64,000 bases of DNA from Proteus mirabilis ATCC 29906 (GTDB lineage Bacteria > Pseudomonadota > Gammaproteobacteria > Enterobacterales > Enterobacteriaceae), in NCBI RefSeq assembly GCF_000160755.1, contig NZ_GG668583.1, positions 135,892 through 199,891 of the forward strand, read 5' to 3'. The stretch's first letter is position 1. Each line of letters begins with the position of its first letter. A program made the position numbers and the translations under genes. Below, piece by piece: positions 46,973 to 57,617 of this stretch. Under the pieces are notes generated by a model that saw only the letters and a list, made by a program, of their open reading frames with translations, had not been told where the DNA came from and did not search any database.

Positions 46973-49060
46973 TTAAGCTTGGCTATATTGGGTCTTTGCA
47001 GGTAGCCAGCGTTCTATTAACGCTTGCGAATGCTTAGGATAATGTTGATGTAAATAACGAGCAATACGTTGTACTTCAGGAATAAGCGCCTGATCGCGTA
47101 ATAAGTCTGCGACTTTAAATTGTGCATTGCCCGTCTGCTTAGTTCCTAATAGTTCACCTGGTCCTCTTATCTCGAGATCTTTTTGTGCAATAACAAAGCC
47201 ATCATTACTGTCTCTGAGCACTTGTAAACGTAAACGAGCAGTTTGAGTTAAAGGCGTTTTATATAATAAGACACAATGGGAAGCCATTGCACCTCGACCA
47301 ACACGCCCTCGTAACTGATGTAATTGTGCAAGACCTAATCGTTCAGGGTTATCAATGATCATTAAACTGGCATTAGGTACATCTACTCCGACTTCTATCA
47401 CGGTCGTTGCGACCAAAAGCTGTAGTTTGTTTTCTTTAAAGTCGGCCATCACCGCCTGTTTTTCTGCCGGCTTCATTCGACCATGAACCAATCCAATCTT
47501 GATTTCCGGTAAGGCAATCGTCAGCTCATCATAAATAACTTGTGCTGCTTGTGCTTCAAGGACTTCGGAGTCTTCAATTAACGTACAAACCCAATAGGCT
47601 TGGCGATTTTCTTCGCTACAAGCCACCCTGATACGTTCAATGATGTCATTTCGCCGAGTGTCAGGGATAGCCACTGTCGTTACTGGGGTTCTACCAGGAG
47701 GTAGCTCATCGATAATGGAGGTATCCATATCCGCGTAAGCGGTCATCGCCAGTGTTCGAGGAATGGGGGTTGCGGTCATCACCAATTGGTGTGGATGAAA
47801 GCCTTGCTCTTCGCCTTTTTTCCATAATGCAAGGCGTTGATGTACTCCAAAGCGATGTTGCTCATCGATAATGACTAATGCGAGAGAGTGAAACTTAACT
47901 TGCTCTTGAAAAATGGCGTGAGTGCCAATAATGATGGAAACCTCACCATTAGCTATTGCATTTTGTTGTGCTTCTCGCGCTTTACCTTTTTGTTTGCCAG
48001 CCAACCACCCCACTTGAATACCAAAAGGCTCAAACCATTTTCTAAAGGTGAGGGCATGTTGCTCCGCTAGTAACTCAGTGGGCGCCATTAAAGCCACTTG
48101 TTTACCATTGGCTATCGCTCTTAATGCACTTAGTGCAGCAACTAAGGTTTTACCTGAGCCAACATCTCCTTGAATTAGGCGCATCATAGGATAATTTTTT
48201 TCTAGATCTTGTTCTATTTCATTGACGACGCGCTGTTGTGCTGTGGTGGGTGTAAAGGGCAATGTTGCAAGAAATTGTTCACGTAATGTTGAGCCATGTG
48301 GCATTAATAAGGGTTCTGCACGATAAGATTGTGCTCCTGCCCGAGCATTAAGCATACCTAAGTTATGCGCCAATAATTCTTCAATAATCAGCCGTTTTTG
48401 TGCAGGATGTTGCCCCTTTTCAAGTTCAGCAAACGCAATATCAGGGGGAGGATTATGTAAGGTTCGTAACGCGGTAGCGAGTGGCGGTAAACCATAAATA
48501 AATTGATCAGGAAGCAGTTCATTAATGGCACAAGTATCAAGTAAGGTTAAGGCTTGTTCTATTAATTTACGCAACGATGTCTGGCGTAAGCCTTCTGTTG
48601 TTGAATAAATAGGGGTAAGCGTTTCTTGTAACTTAACTTCTGAGCCAGCCACTTTAATTTTGTATTCGGGGTGAATAATTTCAGGGCCTCGACTTCCTCG
48701 TTTTATTTCACCATAAGCGATAACTTGCTTACCCTGAGCAAGGTTATTTTTCATGGCTGCCGTGAAGTTAAAGAAGCGTAAGGTTAAAATACCTGAACCA
48801 TCAGAAATTTGGCAGGTCATCATTTTTCGACGACCAAAATTTACTTCGGTTCTTAAGATTTCACCGGAAACAGTGGCTGGAATACCAGGAAGTAGATCGC
48901 TGATGGCATATAGATGGGTTTGATCTTCATAGCGTAAAGGAAGATGAAGCAATAAGTCTTCCACAGTGACTAACCCTATTTTGGCCAGTTTATCTGCCTG
49001 ACTTGCACCTACGCCGTGAAGAGTGGTTAAGGGGATTGCATCAAGCAGTTTTCCTTTCAT
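46973..49060 (-). CDS. recG: RecG, ATP-dependent DNA helicase
   Basis: A 695-residue SF2 helicase that remodels replication forks and Holliday junctions. The N-terminal wedge/OB domain is followed by helicase motifs: Walker A GDVGSGKT, DEQH box (IIDEQHRFG), TATPIPRT, and the C-terminal GRVGRG. The TRG region follows. It is 7 bases after trmH in the gmk-rpoZ-spoT-trmH-recG gene order of E. coli. Confidence 0.97.
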   Translation of the reverse strand: MKGKLLDAIPLTTLHGVGASQADKLAKIGLVTVEDLLLHLPLRYEDQTHLYAISDLLPGIPATVSGEILRTEVNFGRRKMMTCQISDGSGILTLRFFNFTAAMKNNLAQGKQVIAYGEIKRGSRGPEIIHPEYKIKVAGSEVKLQETLTPIYSTTEGLRQTSLRKLIEQALTLLDTCAINELLPDQFIYGLPPLATALRTLHNPPPDIAFAELEKGQHPAQKRLIIEELLAHNLGMLNARAGAQSYRAEPLLMPHGSTLREQFLATLPFTPTTAQQRVVNEIEQDLEKNYPMMRLIQGDVGSGKTLVAALSALRAIANGKQVALMAPTELLAEQHALTFRKWFEPFGIQVGWLAGKQKGKAREAQQNAIANGEVSIIIGTHAIFQEQVKFHSLALVIIDEQHRFGVHQRLALWKKGEEQGFHPHQLVMTATPIPRTLAMTAYADMDTSIIDELPPGRTPVTTVAIPDTRRNDIIERIRVACSEENRQAYWVCTLIEDSEVLEAQAAQVIYDELTIALPEIKIGLVHGRMKPAEKQAVMADFKENKLQLLVATTVIEVGVDVPNASLMIIDNPERLGLAQLHQLRGRVGRGAMASHCVLLYKTPLTQTARLRLQVLRDSNDGFVIAQKDLEIRGPGELLGTKQTGNAQFKVADLLRDQALIPEVQRIARYLHQHYPKHSQALIERWLPAKTQYSQA

Positions 49061-49067
49061 GGGAAAG

Positions 49068-49787
49068 TTACTCCGTCAGTTTAAATTTCCTAAGTTGTTT
49101 TTGTGTCATTTGCATTTCTGCCCACCATGAGTCCGGTGCTTCAATTTCGCCACGATCATTAATATAAGGGCGAGGCAGTCCTTTACGACGAGAAACTTCA
49201 GCAAGTACTGGATAGCCACCTTCAAAGAGTAAAATTTGTTGCTCTTCTGCAGTTAATGCACTTTCGGTTCGATTATACATGCCCGCCGCCTGACGTTGGC
49301 GTTGTGCTTCATATAAAATTAATGCACTCGCCACAGAAACATTCAAAGATTGCACCATACCCATCATCGGTACAATGATATCTTGATCGGCCAGCGCGAT
49401 AGCTTCTGGTGATATACCGGTTTTTTCTTGCCCCATAATAATACAGGTTGGTTGTGTGTAATCAATCTCACGAAAATCAACCGCTTTATCTGAGAGATGG
49501 GTCGCAAGAACTTGCATGCCTTGTGCACGAAAAGTGTTGATGGCGTCGGCAATGGTTGGGTGAGTATTAACATTTACCCAGCTATTACTGCCCGCTGCGG
49601 GAGAAACCAGCATACGCATTTTTTCTTCAGGCCAGATAGCATGGATTTTAGGGATCCCCACCGCGTCCGCAGTGCGTATTACAGCAGCAACATTATGAGA
49701 TTTATGCACTTCTTCAAGGCAAACAGTGAGATCAGGTTGCCGCATCGCCATCATTTGGCAGATGCGGGCATAGCGTGTTGGATTCAT
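49068..49787 (-). CDS. trmH: TrmH (SpoU), tRNA Gm18 2'-O-methyltransferase
   Basis: A 239-residue SPOUT methyltransferase. Motif 1 is HNVAAVIRTADAVGI, motif 2 IIMGQEKTGIS, and motif 3 MGMVQSLNVSVASALILYEAQRQR, which form the trefoil-knot SAM site. It methylates G18 in tRNA D-loops. The gene is 2 bases after spoT. Confidence 0.96.
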   Translation of the reverse strand: MNPTRYARICQMMAMRQPDLTVCLEEVHKSHNVAAVIRTADAVGIPKIHAIWPEEKMRMLVSPAAGSNSWVNVNTHPTIADAINTFRAQGMQVLATHLSDKAVDFREIDYTQPTCIIMGQEKTGISPEAIALADQDIIVPMMGMVQSLNVSVASALILYEAQRQRQAAGMYNRTESALTAEEQQILLFEGGYPVLAEVSRRKGLPRPYINDRGEIEAPDSWWAEMQMTQKQLRKFKLTE

Positions 49788-49789
49788 AA

Positions 49790-51916
49790 TTAGTTTTTAT
49801 TACGGCTGACACGTAATACATCAGGCATGATACGAAGTTTACGCATAATATTGGCTAATTGGATGCGATCTTTGGCTGTCAGTCGAATAAATGCACAATA
49901 GACGCGTCCATCTTTCTCTTCGGTATTCATGCTCTGAATGCTTGAATTAGCGTCATTAATTGCTGCGGTTAAATTCGCTAATGCACCTTGATGGTTTATC
50001 ATATCGACTTTGATTTCGGTAATAAAATCACCATCAATATCTTTATCCCACTCAACTGGCATGAATTTTTCTGGCTCTTTTTGATAACCGCGAATATTAC
50101 GACAAGATTCGTGGTGAATAACTAAGCCTTTACCAGGGCTAATGTGCGCAACAATAGGATCACCAGGAATAGGGCGACAACATTTAGCAAATGAGATAAG
50201 TACACCATCAGCCCCTTTAATAGGTAATTTAGGTGTTTCGTCATTGGTTATGCTTAGATGTGTGTGTTCTTCTTGTTGTTGGTTGTCAATCAATAAGTTA
50301 CGCGCCACAACAACACTCATCGCATTACCTAAACCTATCTCAGCCATAATATCGTCCATTGAGTGAAGCTTCATGCGCTTCAACTCTCGTTCAATATTTT
50401 CTAGCGGAATATCTGCCACTTTATGATGGCCTAAAGCGTGATTAAGTAGACGACGACCTAAATTAATAGAGTCTTCACGTTTTAGATTTTTGAGCAACTG
50501 TCTTATCTTTGAACGGGCTCTTGAACTGACGACAAAGTTTAACCAAGCCGCATTTGGTCTTGCACCCGGCGCAGTAATGATTTCAACGGTCTGTCCGGTA
50601 CGTAAAGACTGTGAGAGTGGATAAGGTTGTCTATCAACCCTTGCACCGACACAAGCATGACCAATATCAGTATGAACTGCGTAAGCAAAATCAACCGGAG
50701 TCGCACCCGTTGGTAATTCAACAATGCGACCTTCTGGGGTGAAAACGTAAATTTCATCAGGAAAAAGGTCTGATTTCACGTTTTCGATAAATTCAAAAGA
50801 GCTACCTGCACTTTGTTGCAATTCAAGTAAACTTTGCATCCAACGTTGTGCTCTGACTTGGGCTGTTGTCCCCGGCTGCTCACCTTGCTCTTTATAAGCC
50901 CAATGGGCCGCAACGCCCATTTCAGCCATTTGATCCATATCTTCGGTGCGAATTTGTACTTCAACAGGGACACCATGAGGACCAATGAGCGAAGTGTGAA
51001 GGGATTGATAACCATTAGCTTTGGGGATAGCAATATAGTCTTTAACGCGGCCAGGGCGAGGTTTATAAAGGCTATGCATTTGGCCTAACACGCGATAGCA
51101 GGTATCGACATCTTTAACGATGACGCGAAAGGCATAAATATCCATAATTGAGTGAAAACGTTGCTCTTTTAGCAACATTTTACGATAAATGGAATAAAGG
51201 TGTTTTTCGCGACCGTTAACTTTGCATTGAATACTCGCTTCTGTAAGGCGCCCTTCAATTTCAGAGAGGATTTTATTAATCATCTCTTTACGGTTACCAC
51301 GAGCTGCCTTAACAACTTCTTTAATCACGCGGTAGCGATTAGGATGTAGTGCCTCAAAGCCTAATTCTTCTAGCTCAGTTTTAATATGGTGTATACCTAA
51401 ACGGTGAGCAAGAGGACTATAAATTTCCAGCGTTTCGCGTGCAATACGGCGACGTTTATCTGGGCGTAGTGAACCCAGCGTGCGCATATTGTGAGTTCGG
51501 TCTGCCAATTTGATCAAAATAACGCGAATGTCTTTTACCATCGCCATGATCATTTTGCGAAAGTTTTCAGCCTGAGCCTCTTTTTTATCTCGAAACTTTA
51601 ATTTATCCAGTTTTGAGACGCCTTCAACCAGATCTGCCACCGTACTGCCAAACAGAGTTTCGATATCTTTAAATGTCGCAGGTGTATCTTCAATGACATC
51701 ATGCAACAATGCCGCCATTAGCGTTTGATGATCTAATCGCATATCGGCAAGAATACAGGCAACCGCCACAGGGTGAGTAATATAAGGCTCACCACTTGAA
51801 CGAGTCTGTCCCTCGTGGGCATCTCTGGCGACGATAAAGGCTTTTTTGAGTTGTTCAACTTGCTCAGGTGGCAAGTATTTTTGAACGATTTGATTCAGGC
51901 TTTCAAACAGGTACAA
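49790..51916 (-). CDS. spoT: SpoT, (p)ppGpp synthetase/hydrolase
   Basis: A 708-residue bifunctional alarmone enzyme. The HD hydrolase domain includes HPVAVACILADMRLD and LLHDVIEDTP with metal-binding His-Asp residues; the degenerate synthetase domain includes YRKMLLKEQRFHSIMDIYAFRVI and KANGYQSLHT. A TGS domain (IYVFTPEGRIVELPTGATPVDFAY), helical and zinc-finger-like regions and a C-terminal ACT domain follow. It sets basal ppGpp in response to carbon, phosphate and fatty-acid limitation. It is 29 bases after rpoZ. Confidence 0.97.
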   Translation of the reverse strand: MYLFESLNQIVQKYLPPEQVEQLKKAFIVARDAHEGQTRSSGEPYITHPVAVACILADMRLDHQTLMAALLHDVIEDTPATFKDIETLFGSTVADLVEGVSKLDKLKFRDKKEAQAENFRKMIMAMVKDIRVILIKLADRTHNMRTLGSLRPDKRRRIARETLEIYSPLAHRLGIHHIKTELEELGFEALHPNRYRVIKEVVKAARGNRKEMINKILSEIEGRLTEASIQCKVNGREKHLYSIYRKMLLKEQRFHSIMDIYAFRVIVKDVDTCYRVLGQMHSLYKPRPGRVKDYIAIPKANGYQSLHTSLIGPHGVPVEVQIRTEDMDQMAEMGVAAHWAYKEQGEQPGTTAQVRAQRWMQSLLELQQSAGSSFEFIENVKSDLFPDEIYVFTPEGRIVELPTGATPVDFAYAVHTDIGHACVGARVDRQPYPLSQSLRTGQTVEIITAPGARPNAAWLNFVVSSRARSKIRQLLKNLKREDSINLGRRLLNHALGHHKVADIPLENIERELKRMKLHSMDDIMAEIGLGNAMSVVVARNLLIDNQQQEEHTHLSITNDETPKLPIKGADGVLISFAKCCRPIPGDPIVAHISPGKGLVIHHESCRNIRGYQKEPEKFMPVEWDKDIDGDFITEIKVDMINHQGALANLTAAINDANSSIQSMNTEEKDGRVYCAFIRLTAKDRIQLANIMRKLRIMPDVLRVSRNKN

Positions 51917-51945
51917 GGCAGACCTACCCCTATTTTATGAGACGA

Positions 51946-52221
51946 TTAACGACGACCTTCCGCAATCGCTGAAACCGCTTGTAATTCTGCGGCTTCTTGC
52001 TCTTGCTGCTCTTGACGTTCACGAGCATCAAGAATTTTACCGTTAATCAAACCTTCTTCGATTTCGCGTAGTGCGATAACCGTCATTTTATCATTTTCTT
52101 CTGGTACTAAAGGATCTTTAGCGCCAACTTGTAACTGGCGCGCACGACGTGCTGCGACCAGAACGAGGTCAAAACGGTTACCAATTTTCTCTACAGCGTC
52201 TTGAACGGTTACGCGTGCCAT
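51946..52221 (-). CDS. rpoZ: RpoZ, RNA polymerase omega subunit
   Basis: A 91-residue omega subunit starting [31 protein letters not shown], the conserved beta'-contacting region. It helps assemble RNA polymerase and forms part of ppGpp site 1. It lies between gmk and spoT as in E. coli. Confidence 0.97.
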   Translation of the reverse strand: MARVTVQDAVEKIGNRFDLVLVAARRARQLQVGAKDPLVPEENDKMTVIALREIEEGLINGKILDARERQEQQEQEAAELQAVSAIAEGRR

Positions 52222-52275
52222 ATTTGTGTTACTCCACCATTAACGAAATGACTGGGCATAATACTGAAACTTATC

Positions 52276-52926
<651 letters not shown>

Positions 52927-52945
52927 TTAATATAAATGTATGTCT

Positions 52946-53023
52946 AGGGAGCAAATCCCCCTATAGTATACACATACCACGAAGCACATACAGTGCCCTT
53001 GTTTAATACAGGGCTATTTTTTT
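52946..53023 (+). ncRNA. Candidate small RNA or leader upstream of gmk
   Basis: A terminator-like hairpin (GCCC-TGT / ACA-GGGC with one bulged T, 52995-53014) followed by TATTTTTTT lies on the + strand where no + gene ends upstream. A second hairpin (TAGGG / CCCTA, 52945-52963) precedes it. A TTGACT box at 52915-52920 with a TATGTC-like box 18 bases downstream could be a promoter. A transcript of about 75 nucleotides, divergent from gmk, is possible. The rest of 52900-53200 shows nothing else. Confidence 0.35.
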
Positions 53024-53200
53024 CTTAATTCAGCTATTTTTTTGTTTTGAAATAAGAGAAAAATTGAGTAAGCCCAATATTAACATACAAATAACGTCTC
53101 AGTGATAGGAATTGCCTTTTATCATCATCGAGAAAAGAGATGATACTTTGAGATACCCCACAGAATCTACAATAATTGCTGTTGTTATTACTCCGTTTCG

Positions 53201-53818
53201 CTAATCTTGATTTTCATAATTAAATACGGGTAAGCCAAGCTTATAGCGGATAGCGAGTAGCCGAGCCGTGAGTCCGGCAACAAGCGTAATAATAATCACG
53301 ACATCTTTAGGGAGTGGCGTGTAAAACAGTAATCCCATGTAGAGCCAAGCGGCGCCAAATGCGACACCCGCATAGATCTCTTTTTGGAAGACGAGGGGAA
53401 TGGTATTACACAGCATATCACGTAAAACGCCACCAAAAGCGCCGGTGATCACGGCTGCAATGGCAGCAATAATAGGACCATATTCCATATCGAGTGCAAT
53501 TTGGGCACCGATAATAGAAAAAACCATCAATCCGATGGAGTCTAAAATGAGAAATAAGCGTCGTAGGTGTTTCATCATGGGGGCGACCCAAATAGTGATC
53601 ACCGCAGCACAAGCTACTGTGACAATATACTCAGGGTGTTTGACCCAACCTAAAGGGTAGTGACCAAGAAGAATATCTCTTACTGAACCACCACCAATAG
53701 CAGTGGCTGATGCAATGATGATAACGCCAAAAACATCCATTTTACGGCGACCAGCGGCAAGTGCCCCTGTCATGGCTTCTGCGGTAATACCAATAATATA
53801 AAGAACACTAAGTAACAT
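53201..53818 (-). CDS. yicG: YicG, UPF0126/TRIC-type membrane protein
   Basis: A 205-residue inner-membrane protein built of two repeats of a glycine-rich motif ([13 protein letters not shown] and [16 protein letters not shown]), the signature of UPF0126 proteins related to TRIC cation channels. About seven helices. E. coli YicG also lies near gmk. The transported ion is unknown. Confidence 0.9.
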   Translation of the reverse strand: MLLSVLYIIGITAEAMTGALAAGRRKMDVFGVIIIASATAIGGGSVRDILLGHYPLGWVKHPEYIVTVACAAVITIWVAPMMKHLRRLFLILDSIGLMVFSIIGAQIALDMEYGPIIAAIAAVITGAFGGVLRDMLCNTIPLVFQKEIYAGVAFGAAWLYMGLLFYTPLPKDVVIIITLVAGLTARLLAIRYKLGLPVFNYENQD

Positions 53819-53954
53819 GATTTTTTAATTTTTTGACTGTTTAGTGAGGGTAGAGTAATCACCTTGCGAAAAAGTCTCGACTGAGTTTTTTTAGTGCCAG
53901 GTAAAATCAATTAGTTTTTATAATGTGGAAATTTATTTCCCGATAAGGATAACT

Positions 53955-55241
53955 ATGTCTTTTCAGGAACAACAGATTACATTTGATAGTCGTCATCATC
54001 AGTTAACCAATATAAATGTTTGGACACCAGATAGCCAGTGGTTAGTTTATGATGTACGTCCCAATGGTGGATCTTTTACAGGATTAACCATAGAAAAAAT
54101 TCATGCGAAAACAAAACAGCAACAGATAATTTACACCGCCACTCAAGGCGCTCATGTTGGGGTTGCCACAATAAGCCCTGTGGCACCGGTACGTTATGCT
54201 TTTATTCATGGCCCAGAAAATCCCGATGATTTATGGCATTATGATTTTCATCACCGTCGCGGTGTGATTGTTAATGAGCAGGAAGATCTTGGTGCAGTTA
54301 ATATTGATGCTTGTTCCCTGACATCGCCTTATCAAGCTGGCGCGTTACGTGGTGGAACCCATGTGCATGTGTTTAGCCCTGATGGTACACGTTTAAGCTT
54401 TACTTATAATGATCACATAATGCATGAGTTAGGGCGCGAGTTCGATCAACGTAATGTTGCAATCGCAGTGCCACTCAAAGCCGTTAAAGTTGCGAAAAAG
54501 CACCCCCGTGAGTATGACGGTGAATATTTCTGTACCCTAATAAGCCAAACAGTCGCTTATCCACAAAAGGGCAGTGATGAAATTAATAAAGCCTATGAAG
54601 AGTGTTGGATAGGTAAACAAGGTTATACCAAAGCTGATGGCTCACAACAGCGCTGGGCTATTGCTTTTATTGGTGATACGGTCAGTGAAAGTGGTGAGAA
54701 GGTCGCTGATATCTTCTTAGTTGATTTGCCAGATGATGATCATGCTTTCAGTCTAGAAGGTGATAAACCTCTGGCAGGAACAGAGACGACGATGCCAGCT
54801 CCTGCACAAGGGATTGAACAAATTCGCTTGACGAATACCCACCATAGAAAATATCCCGGTGTTTTAAATCAACCTCGTCATTGGTTAAGAAGTTCACCGC
54901 AAGGAGATGCGATTGCTTTTCTGATGAAAGATGATGATGGTGTTGTCCAGCTATATACCGTTTCGCCAACTACCAAAGCGATTAGACAGGTCACTTCACA
55001 GCAATGGGATATTCAATCTGCATTCACTTGGAGCTATAGCGGAGAATATCTCACCTTTATTTGTGATAATAGTGTGATGTTATGTAATGCTAAAACAGGT
55101 GAATTAACGCGATTAACTGATAAAACAGCACAAGCACCAAGTGGTGACGCAGTCGTATTTTCACCTAATGATCAGTATATTGCTTTTATGCGTGATATTG
55201 ATGGTTATCGGCAAATATTTACGGTAGAAAGTGGGTTATAA
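53955..55241 (+). CDS. yidR: YidR, DUF3748 beta-propeller protein
   Basis: A 428-residue protein matching E. coli YidR: QLTNINVWTPDSQWLVYDVRPNGGSFTG near the start and repeated TolB-like blade motifs (SPDGTRLSFTYNDH; SSPQGDAIAFLMKDDDG; SPNDQYIAFMRDIDG). I chose ATG at 53955 because an AAGGAT site is just upstream. Function is unknown. In E. coli yidR is near yidE, which is also present at the right edge of this window. Confidence 0.87.
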   Translation: MSFQEQQITFDSRHHQLTNINVWTPDSQWLVYDVRPNGGSFTGLTIEKIHAKTKQQQIIYTATQGAHVGVATISPVAPVRYAFIHGPENPDDLWHYDFHHRRGVIVNEQEDLGAVNIDACSLTSPYQAGALRGGTHVHVFSPDGTRLSFTYNDHIMHELGREFDQRNVAIAVPLKAVKVAKKHPREYDGEYFCTLISQTVAYPQKGSDEINKAYEECWIGKQGYTKADGSQQRWAIAFIGDTVSESGEKVADIFLVDLPDDDHAFSLEGDKPLAGTETTMPAPAQGIEQIRLTNTHHRKYPGVLNQPRHWLRSSPQGDAIAFLMKDDDGVVQLYTVSPTTKAIRQVTSQQWDIQSAFTWSYSGEYLTFICDNSVMLCNAKTGELTRLTDKTAQAPSGDAVVFSPNDQYIAFMRDIDGYRQIFTVESGL

Positions 55242-55458
55242 CGTTTTTTTATTGTGAAAGGTAACTGATTTTGATGTTACCTTTTCTATTATTATTAATA
55301 TACATATTATTTAAATAAAAATTAAAATATTTATTTGTCTTGATTCATTTTATTGGTTTTTATAAAGCTAATTGTCATGTTAAAGTTAACTTATTGTTTT
55401 AATAATAGTTATTAGTGATTAAAAATCAAATATATTTTAATGGATATAAAATATAACA

Positions 55459-56343
55459 ATGGAATTAAATTTATGCTGGTGGAATATAGGAATATCTCCA
55501 CCGACAAAATCAAAACAGAACGTCAAGACTGAAAAAGTTGGCTTAGCGAAAAAATATCTTGAAGAACTTATCATTAAAAAAACGCTTGATATCATTGCGT
55601 TGAGTGAGGTTTCTGAAAACGAAGGCTACGCTTTTAAGCAGTTGGCAACTCAATTAAAAATGGGTTATATCGATCTCTCAGGGAAAATAGGACGAATTAT
55701 TATTGATATATCATTAATATATCAAATGAATAAACTAGAGTTTATTTCAAGTAAGTTTTTAACTAAACTCCAGCCTGATAATAGAATGGTAAGGGTAGGC
55801 GTTGCTGTTGTATTTAAAGAAATCGAACATCAAAAAATAATCACCCTTTTTTTATCACATTGGCCATCAATATTAAGTGCTAATGATACAACTCGAGAAG
55901 TGGCAGCTGCAGGATTAAGAAGTAGTATTAATAAACTCTTTGAAAATAATGGAGATGATGTTCAGTTTATTTGTATGGGGGATTATAATACAGAGCCTTA
56001 TTCTAATGCGATGCTTAATATATTGTATGCGACAAGAGATTATCATTTAATAAAAAAGAAAAGAAAACTATTATTTAACCCATTTTGGTATCTCTTATCT
56101 GATAAGAAGACTAATAATTTAGGTACATATTATTATAATTCCGCATCTATTAATCGTTTGTATGTGTTTGATCAAATGATTTTTTCTTCATCATTTTTAT
56201 ATGGAAAAGAAGATTGTTTTAAATTAGATCTTGAACAGCTTGATTTTTATCGCGTCCTAAATGATGATAATCACTGCCTTGATGATATCTTTTTTAAGAA
56301 ATTTGATCATTACCCCATATTTTGTAGGATCTTCCATGAATGA
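55459..56343 (+). CDS. Endonuclease/exonuclease/phosphatase (EEP) family protein
   Basis: A 294-residue protein of the EEP superfamily (DNase I / AP endonuclease / sphingomyelinase fold). The active-site set is visible: Asn in CWWNIG (about residue 9), Glu in IALSEVSEN, His in FLSHWPS, Asp and Asn in MGDYNTEP and the C-terminal Asp-His in FDHYPIFCRI. No signal peptide. Very AT-rich relative to neighbours. Its stop lies inside the start of the following small gene (8-base overlap), so the two form an operon. A nuclease or phosphodiesterase role is inferred; the substrate is unknown. Confidence 0.75.
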   Translation: MELNLCWWNIGISPPTKSKQNVKTEKVGLAKKYLEELIIKKTLDIIALSEVSENEGYAFKQLATQLKMGYIDLSGKIGRIIIDISLIYQMNKLEFISSKFLTKLQPDNRMVRVGVAVVFKEIEHQKIITLFLSHWPSILSANDTTREVAAAGLRSSINKLFENNGDDVQFICMGDYNTEPYSNAMLNILYATRDYHLIKKKRKLLFNPFWYLLSDKKTNNLGTYYYNSASINRLYVFDQMIFSSSFLYGKEDCFKLDLEQLDFYRVLNDDNHCLDDIFFKKFDHYPIFCRIFHE

Positions 56344-56770
56344 TGAACATAAGATATTCGAAAAAATAAAAGCTTCACTCAATAGAGCATCTTTTATTAT
56401 TGATCTACGAAGTAAGATAGAAGATAAAATCAGTGCAGTGGTCAAAAAGCTAGAAGTGATCACCAATAATAAAGTTAAGGTATCATTTGAAGATAATAAT
56501 AAAAGTAATATTCATTTTATAAATAGTGAGCGCCTTGTTTATATTAATAATGCTGATTTAAGTAAAGAGGGTGGTTTTATACTATTTGGTTATAGCTTTA
56601 GTAAAATAAATGGCTTTCCTATTGAGATAGAAACGGAAATAGAATCTTTTCACGCAGAAGATATTGAAAATTTATTACATATTATTGTTAATATTATTGA
56701 TAATGAGTCTATCAGGATCATCGAGCTTACTCATCATACTATTTATAATAAATTGATTAATCACCAATAA
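56336..56770 (+). CDS. Small partner of the EEP-family protein, unrecognised
   Basis: A 144-residue protein whose ATG at 56336 overlaps the EEP gene's end by 8 bases. It has an N-terminal helical part (about 1-45), a central strand-rich part, and a helical C-terminal segment (ENLLHIIVNIIDNES). No motif I recognise. Translational coupling suggests it works with the EEP protein, perhaps as inhibitor, specificity subunit or immunity factor; this is inference. Confidence 0.55.
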   Translation: MNDEHKIFEKIKASLNRASFIIDLRSKIEDKISAVVKKLEVITNNKVKVSFEDNNKSNIHFINSERLVYINNADLSKEGGFILFGYSFSKINGFPIEIETEIESFHAEDIENLLHIIVNIIDNESIRIIELTHHTIYNKLINHQ

Positions 56771-56802
56771 AAAACCGGCACTGCTTTCGCAATGCCGGTT
56801 TT
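56769..56802. terminator. Terminator, copy 1 of a duplicated sequence
   Basis: A GC-rich hairpin (AACCGGCA / TGCCGGTT with CTGCTTTCGCAA between arms) flanked by an A run and a T run, usable in both directions. A 34-base core is identical to the copy at 57618-57651. Confidence 0.85.
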
Positions 56803-56818
56803 TATTCTTTTGAGGAAA

Positions 56819-57139
56819 CTAGATGAATAATATTTTTTTATCTATTAAATGAAGAAGTCGTAGTGCTGCACCATTGGGCTTAATTTCGTTTCTTTCCCAC
56901 TTAGAAACGCTTTCTTTAGTCATATTCAATATCAAAGCAAGGGAAGATTGAGAGATATTATTTTGCTCACGGATCCTTTTTATATCTTCACCTGTCATAG
57001 GGGTAGGATGTTTATACTTAGCTTGTAATTCTTTCGCTTTTATTCTGGCGGCAATACGTTTAGTTGTACTGCCATCAGTGACTCCTGCATCTTCCATTTC
57101 TTGTGCAAATTTTAGCATTTCTTTCATTTTATCAGTCAT
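56819..57139 (-). CDS. HigA-like XRE antitoxin
   Basis: A 106-residue antitoxin with an N-terminal helical part and a C-terminal XRE helix-turn-helix (about residues 50-100: MTGEDIKRIREQNNISQSSLALILNMTKESVSKWERN). It follows the toxin gene and overlaps it by 8 bases, the toxin-first order of HigBA-type pairs. It should neutralise the toxin and repress the operon. Confidence 0.85.
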   Translation of the reverse strand: MTDKMKEMLKFAQEMEDAGVTDGSTTKRIAARIKAKELQAKYKHPTPMTGEDIKRIREQNNISQSSLALILNMTKESVSKWERNEIKPNGAALRLLHLIDKKILFI

Positions 57140-57518
57140 ATTTAACCTCTGTTAAAAGGCCTAGTGCAATCATTTTATCTATTTTATTTTGATTTGCATT
57201 GAAGAGATCTTTTGCTAGATCTTTATAGGACTCAAGTTCATCATCTGTGATCTCTTTGGTTTTTTTAGAGCTTAAACTCGATTTTTTCCAACCATCAGCA
57301 AAGAATAAATTATTCCCTTGCTTATAAAATATAATTGTTCTAATTCCGCTACTTTTACCTTTTCCTTGGATACAGGCACGTTTCTTGATAACACCACCAC
57401 CTAGATCTGCCTCAAATTGTCCTGCAAGGACTTCGGTAGCGATAGCTATTAGTTCTGCATTCGTAAGCGTTATTTTTTTGAAACTATTTTTGAACATCTT
57501 TGTTTTATAAATAACCAT
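57132..57518 (-). CDS. HigB/RelE-like toxin
   Basis: A 128-residue toxin of the RelE-like family with the typical EADLGGGVIKKRACIQGKGKSSGIRTIIFYKQGNNLFFADGW region (spread over residues about 35-80) rich in Lys/Arg. Members cleave mRNA, usually at the ribosome. I chose ATG at 57518 because an AGAGG site lies upstream; 14 in-frame codons upstream are not supported. It is the first gene of the cassette and sits between two copies of a terminator sequence. Confidence 0.82.
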   Translation of the reverse strand: MVIYKTKMFKNSFKKITLTNAELIAIATEVLAGQFEADLGGGVIKKRACIQGKGKSSGIRTIIFYKQGNNLFFADGWKKSSLSSKKTKEITDDELESYKDLAKDLFNANQNKIDKMIALGLLTEVKYD

Positions 57519-57617
57519 CACGTCCTCTGTGGTAGTTTTTACTATAGTAAATTTTATCACTCAATCATAGAATGTAAATGGGTATTTTTTAATCGTTTTT
57601 TATTTTAATTTTAAGTA

